Source: an uncultured bacterium
Lineage (GTDB): Bacteria > Verrucomicrobiota > Kiritimatiellia > PWTM01
Reading direction: 5' to 3'
Assembly: GCA_900661335.1 (NCBI GenBank)
Contig: CAACVY010000022.1
Location: 1-39,529, forward strand
Length of the DNA: 39,529 bases
In this document: one piece after another, positions 25,364-36,300 of the stretch
How the letters are laid out: every line of letters begins with the position of its first letter
Position numbering within the stretch: position 1 is the first letter of the stretch
The notes under the pieces: model-generated
Told to the model about the DNA's origin: nothing
The model's input: only the letters and a program-made list of their open reading frames with translations
Database searches by the model: none
Translations under genes and position numbers: made by a program

Positions 25364-26070
25364 GGGGAGTCCTCCTCGACGACCGGCGCAAACGTGGCGT
25401 GCACGCGCACGATCGTGTCCGTCGGCGTGGGCGCCCAACGCCAACGCGCAAGTTCACGCACCAGCGCCTCGCCATCTTGCGCTGGAATATCACCACTTTC
25501 CATGAACAGTTGAACTGGCCAGCCTTCTGGGGCGACATGAAGGCGGAGATCGGCGGACCAAGGACGCGGACGGGCGTGCGTGGATTTCCAGGGACGCGCC
25601 ACGGGCGAGCCTTGCGCAGGTGTGGGGCCCTCCACCACGATCAAGGTCAGCACCGACCTCCGAGAGACAGGGTAGCCTGGGAGCTCGCCCGCAGGTTCGG
25701 CCACCACGATGAGGTCACCCAGCAGGGACTCGGGACGGAATGACCACGACCCTGGTGCTCGGGGCAGCACGGGTGCGTCCGGAACCGGAGACTGCACAGG
25801 CGGGCTCACCGGCGACTCGCCCAGCGGGAGGCGGCTGAAGCCAATCTCGGACGGAAGGGCGAACAAGGTCGGCGAGGCCAGCAGGGTCCAAATTTCGTGG
25901 TTCGTTTCGTCGCCACTTCCGTCGTGGTAACTGCCTCGTGGCAGAGGCCACGCGGGGTCGGGCCAGGGTCGGGGAACTTCCACCGCCGTGCGCCACGCCC
26001 CCGCGATCCAGACCGCGGAAGTCCACGCGACTGCCAGGCCCCAGTTCCATAGGATGGACCTTCGGGTCAT
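25360..26070 (-). CDS. TonB-position protein of the ExbBD operon
   Basis: Protein of 236 residues. It has one N-terminal transmembrane helix (about 8-27), a proline-rich middle (SPVSPPVQSPVPDAPVLP) and a C-terminal segment (LRLHVAPEGWPVQLFMESG, then EALVRELARWRWAPT). The C-terminal pattern resembles the end of TonB-type energy transducers, where a beta strand with a G and an ALxxLxxWRWxP-like helix-strand ends the domain. Together with its place right after ExbB and ExbD, this makes a TonB-like role plausible, but similarity is weak. It overlaps exbD and the zinc-ribbon gene by 4 nt each. It could also be a lineage-specific accessory protein. Confidence 0.65.
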   Translation of the reverse strand: MTRRSILWNWGLAVAWTSAVWIAGAWRTAVEVPRPWPDPAWPLPRGSYHDGSGDETNHEIWTLLASPTLFALPSEIGFSRLPLGESPVSPPVQSPVPDAPVLPRAPGSWSFRPESLLGDLIVVAEPAGELPGYPVSRRSVLTLIVVEGPTPAQGSPVARPWKSTHARPRPWSADLRLHVAPEGWPVQLFMESGDIPAQDGEALVRELARWRWAPTPTDTIVRVHATFAPVVEEDSP

Positions 26071-26552
26071 GGTGGCGAGCCGGAGGTCCCGAGGTGGGCC
26101 TGAGCGGGCCGGACCCGGGTCGCCAGGGCCACGGAACGCACGCCGGCCTCGATGGCCAGGTTGTAGATGCGGACCAGGGTACCATGCGCAACTCGTTCAT
26201 CTGCCTCGATGAGAAGTGAGTCCTCGGGATGGGCGCGTGCGGCCTCCCGCAGTTCCGAGGCCAGCTCGGATTCCGTGATCGGGCGATCGCGGAAAAAGAT
26301 CAGCCCCGTGTGGGTGACGGCGACCACCAGAGACGGATACCGCACCCCTTCGTCCGTCCGCGGCGACTGGGGCAACTCCAGCACCAGCCCCGGCTGAATC
26401 ACGAACGGAGCGCGAGCGAGCCACACCGTGGCCAGCGCCACCGCCACGCTCGCCACCGCAGCGGCGTCGATGGGCCACGCCAACCGAGGAAGCCGGGTTC
26501 GGAACACCCGCACAAAATCGCCCGGCGCATCGTGGGGGAGCGGTGCGTTCAT
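26067..26552 (-). CDS. ExbD/TolR family protein (second set)
   Basis: Protein of 161 residues. One transmembrane helix (about 26-45) carries the expected aspartate in LAWPIDAAAV (D29). A periplasmic domain follows with YPSLVVAVTHTGLIFFRDRP and DSLLIEADERVAHGTLVRIY, matching the ExbD strand-helix pattern. The transmembrane motif is more diverged than in the first ExbD (6308-6727). The start is ATG 26552, overlapping the exbB stop; the 216-codon track ORF begins too early. It pairs with the adjacent ExbB-like channel. Confidence 0.85.
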   Translation of the reverse strand: MNAPLPHDAPGDFVRVFRTRLPRLAWPIDAAAVASVAVALATVWLARAPFVIQPGLVLELPQSPRTDEGVRYPSLVVAVTHTGLIFFRDRPITESELASELREAARAHPEDSLLIEADERVAHGTLVRIYNLAIEAGVRSVALATRVRPAQAHLGTSGSPP

Positions 26553-27187
26553 GGGGTGGGGCCTTCCGAGGACCACCGCGCTCGTTCGCGCACGAGCTGT
26601 TCGCGTACACGGCTCAACGTTTCTTCCATGTCCACCAGAATCGCATCCAGCAGCGACACGAGCAGTTGGTAGCCCACGAAGGCAGGAATTGCAACGGCGA
26701 GGCCGAGCGCAGCGCACGCCAGGGCGCCGTACATGTGGCCGGCCAGCTCCCCTGCGTGCACGAGCGGCCCCTGTTGTTGCAGGGTCAGGAGCAATCGCAT
26801 CAGCGCCAGCAAGGCGCCGAACAATCCCAGCAAGGTGGCCACACGCGGAATTGCGCCCAGCGCGTACATGCGTTGTTCCAGACGCGGGAGTTCGGCCGTG
26901 CCGGCCTCGATCATCGCCGCGCGGATGGACTGTGGATCTTCCTCCGCATGGAGCAACGCGGCCCGCACCATGCGAGCCACGGGGCCCGGCGTCTCATCGC
27001 AAAGCACCACGCCTTCCGCCAAATTGCGGCGGCGCACCACGTTGAAAATCCCACGCAGAAAGTCGTCCAACCCGACCCGGGCACGCCGGAGGTAGAGCCA
27101 CCGCTCGAAAAACAGCACCGTGGCGACCAGACCCACAGCCACGATCATCCAGGCAGGAGGACCTCCAAGGTTGAGCCAGTGAATCAT
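26549..27187 (-). CDS. MotA/TolQ/ExbB proton channel family protein (second set)
   Basis: Protein of 212 residues with helices at about 11-28, 108-132 and 153-178. The conserved segment ALGAIPRVATLLGLFGALLALM (109-130) corresponds to the ISPMVGLLGTVIGM motif of the first ExbB. The start ATG at 27187 has GGAGG about 8 nt upstream; the track start is a TTG five codons earlier, directly after the TPR stop. Unlike the first copy it lacks a signal-like extra helix. It forms a motor with the overlapping exbD gene, and the TPR gene lies 15 nt upstream. Confidence 0.88.
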   Translation of the reverse strand: MIHWLNLGGPPAWMIVAVGLVATVLFFERWLYLRRARVGLDDFLRGIFNVVRRRNLAEGVVLCDETPGPVARMVRAALLHAEEDPQSIRAAMIEAGTAELPRLEQRMYALGAIPRVATLLGLFGALLALMRLLLTLQQQGPLVHAGELAGHMYGALACAALGLAVAIPAFVGYQLLVSLLDAILVDMEETLSRVREQLVRERARWSSEGPTP

Positions 27188-27202
27188 GTGCGTCGCCTCC
27201 AA

Positions 27203-29695
27203 TCAGAATGCGTCCCAATGACGAGTCTGCAACTGCCGTAAGAGAGCCTGTGCGTCCGCGGCGGCCGGTCCACCGTCGTCGATGACGCGTCGATAAATAC
27301 GAGCCGCCTCTCGCCATTGCTCGCGGCGCTCGTACAACGCGGCTGCGCTCAGGGCGGCACGAGCGAACCACACGGGCGCACCCGCGCGCGCCGCGGCGCG
27401 TTCTTCGACATGCCCATAGACCGTGGCCAGATAGCGTTCCAGCGCCAGATCGAGGCGGCCCGATAACTCGTAGCAGCGCCCCATTTTGTACCACGCCTGC
27501 AGCTTCAAATCCGGCGTCGCCCGAGGATGGTCCGCGGCGGTTTGATAGCACGCGATGGCCTCGTCGTAGCGGTGGGTGGCTTTCGGCGCGAGCGTGAAGT
27601 GACAATCCCCTTTGCGTCCCCACGCCAACGCAGCCAGATAACTATCGGGGGCTTGCTGGATGACCTCGTCAAAGGCGAGCAGTGCCGTGTCGAAGCGCGC
27701 CAGCTCAGTTAGTGAATCGGCCTGAGCGAAGCGGGCGTCGGTGGCGATTGGACTGGTGGGGTAGTCGGTGACGACTCGGCGGAAATACTCGATAGCTCGA
27801 ATGTGCTCACCGCGCGCTGCCGCCACCCGGCCCGCGCGGTACAACGCCAGAGGGGCGAGCGGAGAAGTCGGAGCACGCTCCGCCAGCTCGCGGAACTTTT
27901 GCTCCGCCTCGGCCCAGTCGCCGCGGTGGAGCGCTTGCTCTGCCAGCCAAAAACGCAAGTCCATGGCCAGCGCGGAGCTCTCGTGCCGAGAAAGGAACTC
28001 TTGTGCGGCCGCAATGGCCTCGGGCGTGCGCTGGAGCATGAAGAGGCACCACACGCGCATCGCCGAGGCTTGTTCGAATTCCGGGCCGTCGCCGTGGCGG
28101 ACGACCGCGTCGAAGTCCGCAAGTGCCAGCTCGAAGTCGGCGTGCCGATAGTGCAACAACCCGCGCAACAGCCGCGCCCGCGAGGCATCGGCGGTGGCGG
28201 GAGCATCTGCGATTACTCGGTCGTACCACGCGCGGGCGGCGTCCCATTCCTGTCGTTGTTCGTGCACTTGCCCACGGCGCACTCGCGCAGCCGACCGCCA
28301 GGGCTCTGGGGCGTTCTCGAGTTCGCTGAGCACCGCCAGCGCGGCATCGGTCTGCCCCGCGCGCGCGCGGGCATCCCCTTCCAAATAGATCACGCGGTGG
28401 AGCTCGTTGGTTCCCACCCGGCCGCGAAGAACATGGTAGCGGTCGGCGGCAGTGGTGTACTGGCGGGCCGCCGCCCATGCATCCGCGGCCTTGATGGCCG
28501 CCTCGATCCTCCGCCTCGCGTCGGGAAGTTTTTCTGCGGCTTGTTCGAACAGCGGAGCGGCTTCGACTGCACGGCCGAGTTCCAGCAAGCACCAGGCACG
28601 ACCGAACCACGCCTCGGCTTGATGAGCCGGCTCTTGCGCAAGCTCGAGCACCCATTCGTAGGTCCGAAGGGCCTCCGCCAAGCGGTTCCGGTCCAACCAA
28701 CGCCCGCCGATCGCGAGCGCCAACTCCGTGGCCCGAGAGTGACGCGGCACCAGTTCGAACACTCGACGCAACAGTTCCTGGGCTTCGTCCAGTTGCCCTT
28801 CCTGCACGCACAACGTGGCGCGCGCGAGGATCGCGTCCACCTCTGCCGGCGTGCCTCGCGCGACCTCGACGGCCGTAGCTGTCGCGCCCAAGGCCTCGGT
28901 CGAATTCTTGCTGGCCGCGTGCGCCGCCGCCACGAGTAAATAGGCCGCCGCCCGTGGAAGCGGGGACAGCGCCCGCGCGGTCACAGGCCCCACCAGCCGC
29001 GGGATCTCCGCCACTCGACCGCCTTCGATGTACCACGCGCCCAACTGGATCCGTATCGGCGCAGACTCCGGCAACTGAGGAACTCGATGCAGCAACGATT
29101 CCAGCAACGTCATCGCCCCTGGACGGTCCCCAGATTTGCTGCGGCGTTGGGCTGCCACCAGACCATGCCGTACCAGGGCGGCCGGTCCGAGCGGAGAATC
29201 CAGCAGCGATTCGATCACCGCACAGGACTCGTCGGTAAGGTGCAGCTCCCATAACGCGTCCGCCAGTGCGCGCAACGCGAATTCTCGTTGGGAGAGATCG
29301 AGGCGTTCCAGCTCCACGTTCGTCAACGCAGCCAACGCCAGCTGGGGATCGCCCATGTGGAGGTAGATCCGGGCCATCGCCACGGCGGCGCGGGGGTCCT
29401 CGCGAAATTCCGCCGGCGCTTCCTCGGCCCACCGCTGCTGGGCATCGCGCGCGTGGCCTGCACGGAGGCGCGCCTCGACCAACGCCAGAGCGCACTCGAA
29501 TCGCGCCGCTGCACTGGGCGCATTCGACCAGGCGAGTTTCAGCCACCGTTCGGCCATGTCGTAGAGCCCATCGCGCATCGCCTCGCGGGCCGACTCTACC
29601 CAGCCCGCATGGGCGGCGGCCGCGGCGATCACCGCCAGTGCCCACGCACGCCGGGTGCCCGCTGGGATGCCACGTAACTGGACCCACGCATTCAT
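27203..29695 (-). CDS. Exported TPR-repeat protein (second ExbBD set)
   Basis: Protein of 830 residues made of TPR-like helical repeats throughout (for example APLALYRAGRVAAARGEHIR and LQAWYKMGRCYELSGRLDLA). A signal or anchor helix lies near residues 16-31 (AWALAVIAAAAAHAGW), so the repeats are probably periplasmic. The start is ATG 29695, overlapping the uvrA stop as ATGA; the 853-residue version in the track starts within uvrA. It is followed after 15 nt by exbB and exbD, giving the gene order TPR-exbB-exbD, the reverse of the first set (exbB-exbD-TPR). Function by context: scaffold or substrate-binding partner of the proton motor. Confidence 0.9.
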   Translation of the reverse strand: MNAWVQLRGIPAGTRRAWALAVIAAAAAHAGWVESAREAMRDGLYDMAERWLKLAWSNAPSAAARFECALALVEARLRAGHARDAQQRWAEEAPAEFREDPRAAVAMARIYLHMGDPQLALAALTNVELERLDLSQREFALRALADALWELHLTDESCAVIESLLDSPLGPAALVRHGLVAAQRRSKSGDRPGAMTLLESLLHRVPQLPESAPIRIQLGAWYIEGGRVAEIPRLVGPVTARALSPLPRAAAYLLVAAAHAASKNSTEALGATATAVEVARGTPAEVDAILARATLCVQEGQLDEAQELLRRVFELVPRHSRATELALAIGGRWLDRNRLAEALRTYEWVLELAQEPAHQAEAWFGRAWCLLELGRAVEAAPLFEQAAEKLPDARRRIEAAIKAADAWAAARQYTTAADRYHVLRGRVGTNELHRVIYLEGDARARAGQTDAALAVLSELENAPEPWRSAARVRRGQVHEQRQEWDAARAWYDRVIADAPATADASRARLLRGLLHYRHADFELALADFDAVVRHGDGPEFEQASAMRVWCLFMLQRTPEAIAAAQEFLSRHESSALAMDLRFWLAEQALHRGDWAEAEQKFRELAERAPTSPLAPLALYRAGRVAAARGEHIRAIEYFRRVVTDYPTSPIATDARFAQADSLTELARFDTALLAFDEVIQQAPDSYLAALAWGRKGDCHFTLAPKATHRYDEAIACYQTAADHPRATPDLKLQAWYKMGRCYELSGRLDLALERYLATVYGHVEERAAARAGAPVWFARAALSAAALYERREQWREAARIYRRVIDDGGPAAADAQALLRQLQTRHWDAF

Positions 29696-32553
29696 GACGC
29701 GACGGCCGAAGCCGGTTTGCCCAGCAAGGGACGCAACGCGCGACCAGTGTGCGACTGCGGACACTCCGCCACTTGTTCCGGTGGCCCTTCGGCGATCAGA
29801 TAGCCCCCCGCATCGCCGCCCTCGGGCCCGAGGTCAATGATCCAGTCCACGCGCTTGATAACATCGAGGTTGTGCTCGATGACCAATACCGTATTGCCGG
29901 CGTCCCGTAGCCGTTCGAGGACAGAAAGAAGGCGTTCAACATCCGCAAAGTGAAGTCCCGTCGTCGGCTCGTCCAACAGGTACAGCGTGTGCCCCGTGGG
30001 CCGGCGGCTGAGTTCGGTAGCCAGCTTGATCCGCTGCGCTTCGCCACCCGAGAGCGTGGTGGCCGGTTGGCCGAGCTGGATGTATCCCAGGCCGACTTCC
30101 GAAAGGGTCCGCAACCGGCGTTCGATGGCGGGCACGGCTTGGAAAAACTCGAGCGCTTCGTCCACGGTCATGTCCAGCACATCCGCGATGGACTTGCCAC
30201 GATAACGGATCTCGAGCGTTTCGCGGTTGAAGCGGCGGCCGCCGCATTGCTCGCAGGTCACGTACACATCCGGCAGGAAATTCATTTCTACGCGGATGAT
30301 CCCGTCGCCACGGCAGGCCTCGCAACGCCCTCCCCGCACGTTGAAGCTGAAGCGCCCAGGGCCATAGCCGCGCATGCGCGCGGCAGGCACCTGCGCGAAG
30401 AGCTCGCGAATCGGCGTGAACGCTCCGGTGTACGTGGCCGGATTACTTCGAGGCGTGCGGCCGATCGGGGATTGATCCACGACCACCATCTTGTCGACGT
30501 GGTGCAGGCCAACGATGCGGGTGTGCCGGCCGGGCGGATCTGGAGCCCCGTACAGGTGCCGCGCGAGAGCCTTGCGGAGGATTTCGTCTACCAACGTGCT
30601 CTTGCCGCTGCCCGACACGCCCGTCACACCGACCAACAGCCCGAGCGGAATGCGGATGGTGTCCCCTTTGAGGTTGTGCTCACGCGGGCCCACAATCTCC
30701 AGCCAATGGGGGCCGGGCGCGACTCGGCGGGAGGGAACTTGGATGGCACGTTCGCCCCGAAGGTATTGGGCGGTCAGCGTCGGCGCGTGCAACATATCGC
30801 CCACAGGCCCCTGGAACATGACTTCGCCGCCGTGACGGCCCGCGCCCGGCCCCAGGTCGATGACCCAATCCGCGGCGCGAATGGTTTGCTCGTCGTGTTC
30901 GACCACCACCACAGTGTTTCCTCGGTCTCGCAACCGAGCCAGCGTATCCAACAGCCGGCGTGTGTCGCGCGCATGCAACCCAATACTGGGTTCATCCAGC
31001 ACGTAGAGGACGCCCACCAAACCAGAACCGATCTGAGTGGCCAAGCGGATTCGCTGCGCTTCGCCACCGGAAAGCGTGGAGCTTTCGCGGTCCAGGGTCA
31101 GGTAGTCCAAGCCCACGTCCCGCAAGAATTCCAGCCGTGCGCGGATTTCGTGGATCACCTCGCCCACGATCGCGGCCTGCTGGCTAGGCAGCTCCAACCG
31201 TTCGATCCATTCCAATGCGCGAGCTACCGGCCAGCTCATCACGTCGGCAATGGACTGCCCCGCGACCTTGCACGCAAGGCTTTCGGGACGCAGTCGAGCT
31301 CCGCGGCACGACGGGCAGGGGCGGCGGCTCATGAAGGTCCGGAGCCACTCGCGCACGTCGTCGCTCTCCGTTTCGCGCAGTCGCCGTTCGAGGTTGGGGA
31401 TCACGCCTTCGAACGGCCGTTCAATTCGCCGCCATACGCCGCCACGCCAAAAGCCAAACGTGACCAGCTCGTCGCCGGAGCCATACAGCAGGACTTTGCG
31501 AAACGACTCCGGCAGCTCGGAGTAGGGAGTGTCCATACTCACGCCGTAGTGCGCGGCCAGCGAGCGCAAGAGCATCTTGTAATAAATGAGCAACCGACGT
31601 CCCCCTCGCCGCCACGCTTGGATCGCGCCCGACTCCAGCGAGCGGGAGGGATCCGGTATGATGCGATGTTCGTCGAACACCTCGACGGTCCCGAGCCCGT
31701 GACAGGTGGAGCACGCCCCGTAGGGGCTGTTGAACGAAAAATGCCGCGGCTGGAGCTCCTCGAAACTCAGTCCGCAGTGGACGCAGGCGTTGTTCTGCGA
31801 GTACAAGTGGTCCGCCCACTGAGATTCGCCGGGCAACTGGGCGGATGCGAGCATGACGCCCCCCCCTTCGCGCAGCGCGGTTTCCACCGAATCCGCTAGG
31901 CGCGCACGCGTCGACTCCCCCGCCACCAGCCGGTCCACGACCACCTCGATCGTGTGCCGGCGGTTCGGGTCGAGTTTGGGCGGGCGCTCCAAGTCATAGA
32001 GCTCGCCATCCACGCGAACGCGCACGAATCCCCCCTTGCGTAGTTGCTCGAACACTTGCTCATGGCGACCTTTGCGGCCTTGCACTCGCGGGGCCAACAG
32101 CATCAACTTCGTACCCGCAGGCCACACCGACAGCCGCTCGATGATCTCGTCGGTGGTTTGTCGTGTGATGGGGCGTCCACACTTCCAGCAATGACGAACG
32201 CCTGCGTGCGCGAACAGCAGTCGAAGGTAGTCGTGGATTTCCGTCGTGGTCGCCACGGTGGAACGCGGGGTCCCCCCAGCGGTCCGCTGTTCGATCGCGA
32301 TGGCCGGCGAAAGTCCCTCAATCATATCGACGTCCGGCTTTTCCATTTGTTCCAGGAACTGCCGGGCGTAGGCGGACAAGCTTTCCACATAGCGCCGCTG
32401 GCCCTCGGCGTATAACGTGTCGAACGCCAGTGACGATTTGCCCGATCCGCTCAGCCCAGTGATGACCGTGAGCCGATTGCGAGGGATTCGGACCGTGATG
32501 TTTTTCAGGTTATGCTGGCGTGCACCCTGGACGACGATGTACTCTTCGCTCAT
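29692..32553 (-). CDS. uvrA: UvrABC excinuclease subunit A
   Basis: Protein of 953 residues, close to the usual 940-950. It is the damage-recognition ATPase of nucleotide excision repair. The start [19 protein letters not shown] matches the standard UvrA N-terminus; 38 extra residues in the track are not homologous. Two ABC modules are seen. The first Walker A is GLSGSGKSS (33-41) and the second GVSGSGKST (about 640). Signatures [17 protein letters not shown] and [15 protein letters not shown] are present. Zinc-binding clusters are CVHCG...CSTCHG and CEACRGDG...CEQCGG. It is the first gene of a long operon in which eight further genes follow with mostly 4-nt overlaps. Divergent from the lipoprotein gene across a 200-bp region. 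Confidence 0.99.
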   Translation of the reverse strand: MSEEYIVVQGARQHNLKNITVRIPRNRLTVITGLSGSGKSSLAFDTLYAEGQRRYVESLSAYARQFLEQMEKPDVDMIEGLSPAIAIEQRTAGGTPRSTVATTTEIHDYLRLLFAHAGVRHCWKCGRPITRQTTDEIIERLSVWPAGTKLMLLAPRVQGRKGRHEQVFEQLRKGGFVRVRVDGELYDLERPPKLDPNRRHTIEVVVDRLVAGESTRARLADSVETALREGGGVMLASAQLPGESQWADHLYSQNNACVHCGLSFEELQPRHFSFNSPYGACSTCHGLGTVEVFDEHRIIPDPSRSLESGAIQAWRRGGRRLLIYYKMLLRSLAAHYGVSMDTPYSELPESFRKVLLYGSGDELVTFGFWRGGVWRRIERPFEGVIPNLERRLRETESDDVREWLRTFMSRRPCPSCRGARLRPESLACKVAGQSIADVMSWPVARALEWIERLELPSQQAAIVGEVIHEIRARLEFLRDVGLDYLTLDRESSTLSGGEAQRIRLATQIGSGLVGVLYVLDEPSIGLHARDTRRLLDTLARLRDRGNTVVVVEHDEQTIRAADWVIDLGPGAGRHGGEVMFQGPVGDMLHAPTLTAQYLRGERAIQVPSRRVAPGPHWLEIVGPREHNLKGDTIRIPLGLLVGVTGVSGSGKSTLVDEILRKALARHLYGAPDPPGRHTRIVGLHHVDKMVVVDQSPIGRTPRSNPATYTGAFTPIRELFAQVPAARMRGYGPGRFSFNVRGGRCEACRGDGIIRVEMNFLPDVYVTCEQCGGRRFNRETLEIRYRGKSIADVLDMTVDEALEFFQAVPAIERRLRTLSEVGLGYIQLGQPATTLSGGEAQRIKLATELSRRPTGHTLYLLDEPTTGLHFADVERLLSVLERLRDAGNTVLVIEHNLDVIKRVDWIIDLGPEGGDAGGYLIAEGPPEQVAECPQSHTGRALRPLLGKPASAVAS

Positions 32554-32679
32554 ACGCCAAGGGAACATGGTACCACACCCGTGCCCCCCCTGCGTAGGCC
32601 AAACCGCGCGGTCCTCCGCGCACTCCACACACGAGAAACGCCCGAAGGAGGCCCCAAGCCCCCACACCCATCAAAGTCC

Positions 32680-32700
32680 TCTGGGCCCAGTGGGGCCAGA
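32680..32700. promoter_or_regulatory. Inverted repeat in the uvrA-lipoprotein divergent region
   Basis: TCTGGGCCC-AGT-GGGGCCAGA pairs 8 of 9 bases with a 3-nt loop and contains the perfect palindrome CTGGGCCCAG (32681-32690). It lies between two divergent genes, where an operator would be expected. It does not resemble a LexA box that I know. Function is not established. Confidence 0.3.
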
Positions 32701-32718
32701 CACTTTCACACCTTCGAG

Positions 32719-32747
32719 TTTTGCGCGGGCAGGGTTCCGGCTAAAAT
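32719..32747 (+). promoter_or_regulatory. Possible promoter giving a leaderless lipoprotein mRNA
   Basis: TAAAAT (5 of 6 to the -10 consensus) ends 6 nt before the lipoprotein ATG; a weak TTTTGC lies 17 nt further up. Transcription would then begin at or near the start codon itself. No Shine-Dalgarno sequence is seen, which fits a leaderless message. Consensus match only. Confidence 0.35.
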
Positions 32748-32753
32748 GGCCGC

Positions 32754-33212
32754 ATGCGATCCGTTGGTTCACGACCGACACGGGGCGTGGCGTCATGGCT
32801 TGCATGCATGGTGGGCCTAGGGTTGTGGATCGCCGGGTGCGACGGCGGCGGTGGCGGCGATAGTTCAACCTCCCCCGCCCCCGAGCCGCCGAGCGAGGAC
32901 ACGCCTTCGTATGATGTCACCGGGCGCTGGTCCTACCGGGATGGCCTCGCCATCTACGTCCTCAAACAACACGGCACGTCGGTTCAGGGCAAGTACTACA
33001 ATCCACAGGATCCCAGCATCCACGGCGACATCGCCGGCTCGGTCCACGGCGACGAGATCACCTTGTACGTGGTGGTCACATACGACAACCATCCCGAGGA
33101 AAACTTTATGGCGCGCAAAGACGGGATCATCCATAACGAGCGTCACATGACCTTGGTCGTCACGCAGAGCCCCCACTACCAAGGCCAGCGCCAAGAGTGG
33201 TACCGCTTGTAG
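32754..33212 (+). CDS. Hypothetical lipoprotein
   Basis: Protein of 152 residues. A signal sequence with an arginine-rich start ends in a lipobox LWIAGC (C29), followed by a glycine- and serine/proline-rich linker ([20 protein letters not shown]). The mature domain has strand-rich repeats typical of a small beta barrel: [41 protein letters not shown]. This resembles small lipoproteins with a lipocalin- or avidin-like fold, but no family is certain. It lies 158 nt before the GH106-like gene and could share its regulation. Codon use is like that of its neighbours. Confidence 0.8.
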   Translation: MRSVGSRPTRGVASWLACMVGLGLWIAGCDGGGGGDSSTSPAPEPPSEDTPSYDVTGRWSYRDGLAIYVLKQHGTSVQGKYYNPQDPSIHGDIAGSVHGDEITLYVVVTYDNHPEENFMARKDGIIHNERHMTLVVTQSPHYQGQRQEWYRL

Positions 33213-33370
33213 CGCCAGCCGCGCCCAGCCTAGCTGGCTTCCCACCGAGCGATTCGAGCCCGCGCATCACGGCTCAGGCAGGACCTTCGTCGAGGCGCCA
33301 CCGTACATCATGCGGGGCGTTGAGCACCTGCACGCGCAGGTATATAGTTGCCCCCAGAGGAGAGCGCGCG

Positions 33371-36300
33371 ATGGTACGGACCCTCATGCTGGCCGCGGGG
33401 TTGGCCGGAGCTGTGGCCGGGGCTACAACCGTGGCCGATATTCGATCGAACTTCCGTGAACCGCCAGTGTCCTTCGATACCATCCCATTTTGGGTTTGGA
33501 ACGATGACATGACTCCGGACCACGTCACCAACGGGCTGGCGGACTTCGTGGCCCGTGGGATCCGCTCGGTCATTGTCCACCCGCGACCTGGGTTGATGAC
33601 TCCTTACTTGGGACCGAAGTGGTTCGAGCTGTGGGGATTGGCGCTGCGTGAGGCCGAGTCGCGGGGCCTGGAGTTGTGGATCTACGACGAAAATTCTTAT
33701 CCCTCTGGCTTTGCAGGAGGACACGTTCCCGCCGCAATGCCGGAGGCCCGAGCGGTGAACCTCGTCGCCGAAACCACACCCCAAGCCCCCGCGTGGCAGG
33801 ATACCATCGAGCTGGTGGCGCGCTTGACGGCAGACCAAGCCGAGGACGTCACCGACGCCGTGCGCCGAGGTGAACGCCTGCCCCAAGGGAACTACCTGAC
33901 CGTGCGGCGCAAAACTGAGGGGCGCGCCTCCGAGTGGTATGGAGGCTGGTGGTATGTAGACTTGCTGCGGCCCGGTGTGACGGAAAAGTTTTTGGAGGTC
34001 ACGCTCGAACCGTACCGACAGCGCTTCGGCGACCACTTTGGACGAACGATTCGAGGCGTGTTCACCGACGAACCCCATATCTCCGGAACCGGCGGCTTGC
34101 CGTGGACGCCAGACTTCGAGGCGCAATTCCGTCAGCGCCGTGGATACGACCTGCGGCCGCATCTTCCGTCGCTGTTCGTTCCGGTGGGGCCGTGGCGCAA
34201 AGTGCGGCACGATTTTTACCGCACCGCCCTCGAGCTGTTCGTGGAGCGCTGGGCGCAGCCCTACGGGCGCTATGCCGAGCAACATCGCCTGGAGATGACG
34301 GGCCACTACTGGGAACATGGCTGGCCCCTGGCCCGCATGGTGCCGGACAACATGGCCATGTATCTCTGGATGCAACGCCCCGGCATCGACATTCTGTTCA
34401 ATCAGTACGCGGAGACCCCCAACGCCCAGTTTGGCAACATCCGCAGCGTTCGGGAGTTGTACAGCGTGACGCTCCAGGCCGGGCGACCGCGGAACCTCTG
34501 CGAGGCCTACGGGGGGTCGGGCTGGGATGTGCGGTTCGAGGACTTACGCCGGATTGGCGACTGGCTCCTCGTGCTCGGTGTCAACACCATCAACCAGCAC
34601 CTTTCTCATGCGTCCGCGCGCGGCGCGCGCAAACGGGATTATCCGGTGTCCTTCAGCTATCACGCCCAGTGGTGGCCGCTGTACGAACAGCAGGCCCGCT
34701 ACTTCGCCCGCCTTCAGTACGTGCTCGCCCAAGGCCGAGTTCCGCCCGCTGCAGCACTGGTGTTGGAACCGACTACGACCACATGGATCTACAACGAAGG
34801 AACCCAGCCCGGCCCCCGCGCAAACGACATTGCTAAGCGGTTCACTCGCCTCTTGGGCGACCTTGAGCGCGCGGGCGTCGAATATGAACTCGGAAGCGAG
34901 GACGTCCTCGCCCGTATCGGTACAGTCCACGACGGCCTTCTGCGAGTCGGTCACCGCATATACCGCGCGGTGGTCCTCCCGCCCGGTCTGGAAAATCTAG
35001 AACGATCCACCTGGCGCCTCCTGGTGGAGTTGGCCTCCAACGGCGGAAAGGTCTTCGCCGTGGACGCCGACCCAGCCTGGATCGAAGGCGAACCTTCGAA
35101 CGACTTGGCCCACCTTCGAAGCGCGCGAGGCTGGTCGCCGGTTCGCGTAGAGGAACTGGCGAATGAGCTCGCGTCGTTCCACTCTCCCGGCGCCCGTATC
35201 GTTCGGGCTCCGGAGGACTCGGGCTGGCTGTTCCATGCACGGCGCCAAACGGCGGACGGAGAGTGGGTATTCTTAGTGAACACCAGCAGCAACACCCCGG
35301 CGCGCGGGGTCGTCCAATCCTCAATGCAAGGAGCAGAAGAATGGGACGCCGACACAGGAGAGATCCGTCCCGTTGTTGGCCGGCGGACGTCCGCGGGTGT
35401 TGAGGTCCCGTTCGAGCTGCCACCCGTCACCAGCCGCCTGCTGTTCTTCGCCGACCACGCGCCCGTACCCCAACCGCCTCCGGAGCGCCCGCCCCGCTAC
35501 CAGCCAGTACCGCCGGCGGAGGCTCCAGTGGTTCGTCGGCTCGACCCCGCCATGTGGCCGCTCGATTTCGTTGAACTTCGGTGCGGTGACCTGGTCACCA
35601 ACCTGCACGTCGTGGCCGCAGCGGACCGCGTATTCGCGCTTCACGGGTTCGAGAAGAACCCCTGGCGACATGCGGTACAATTCGAGGATCGGATCATCTC
35701 GCGCACGTTTCCGCCGGACAGTGGGTTCACGGCGGTGTACCGCTTTGTGATCGCCGCGGAACCGGTTCCCGAGTTGACGGCAGTGATCGAACGACCGGAC
35801 CTCTACACGATCACCTGCAACGGCCAACCCGTGCGGGCGCTTCCTGGAGAATGGTGGTTTGATCGTTCCTTTGGCAAGGTTCCACTCCACGGCGCCTTGC
35901 GCGCTGGTACGAACGAGCTCGTGCTCGTCGCCCGGCCGATGACCGTATACCACGAGGTGGACCAAGTCGTGCTCCTAGGCGACTTCAGTCTCGAGTCCGC
36001 GCCGGTCGGTTGGAAACTGGTGGCGCGACGTCCGATCGCCTATGGGCCTTGGAACGCGCAAGGGTTGCCGCACTATGCGGGGCGGATGGCGTACGAACAC
36101 ACGTACGAGATCCTCCAAGCTGGGCGGTATCGCCTCCGCCTATCCGCGTGGTGGGGAATCGTGGCCGAGGTGCGAGTGGATGGACACCTCGCGGGGCGGA
36201 TTGAGCGGCCTCCGTACGCGATGGAACTCGCTCCGTTGGACCGCGGCCGCCATGTCGTCCAAGTAGTCGTGTATGGCACGCTCAAGAATTTGCTCGGGCC

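Noticed and set aside
27807-29687. 626-codon minus-strand ORF
   Set aside because: Alternative frame of the second TPR gene; it is R, G and P rich and shows no domain.
29950-31899. 649-codon plus-strand ORF
   Set aside because: Antisense shadow of uvrA; no family motif and base composition follows uvrA codon positions.
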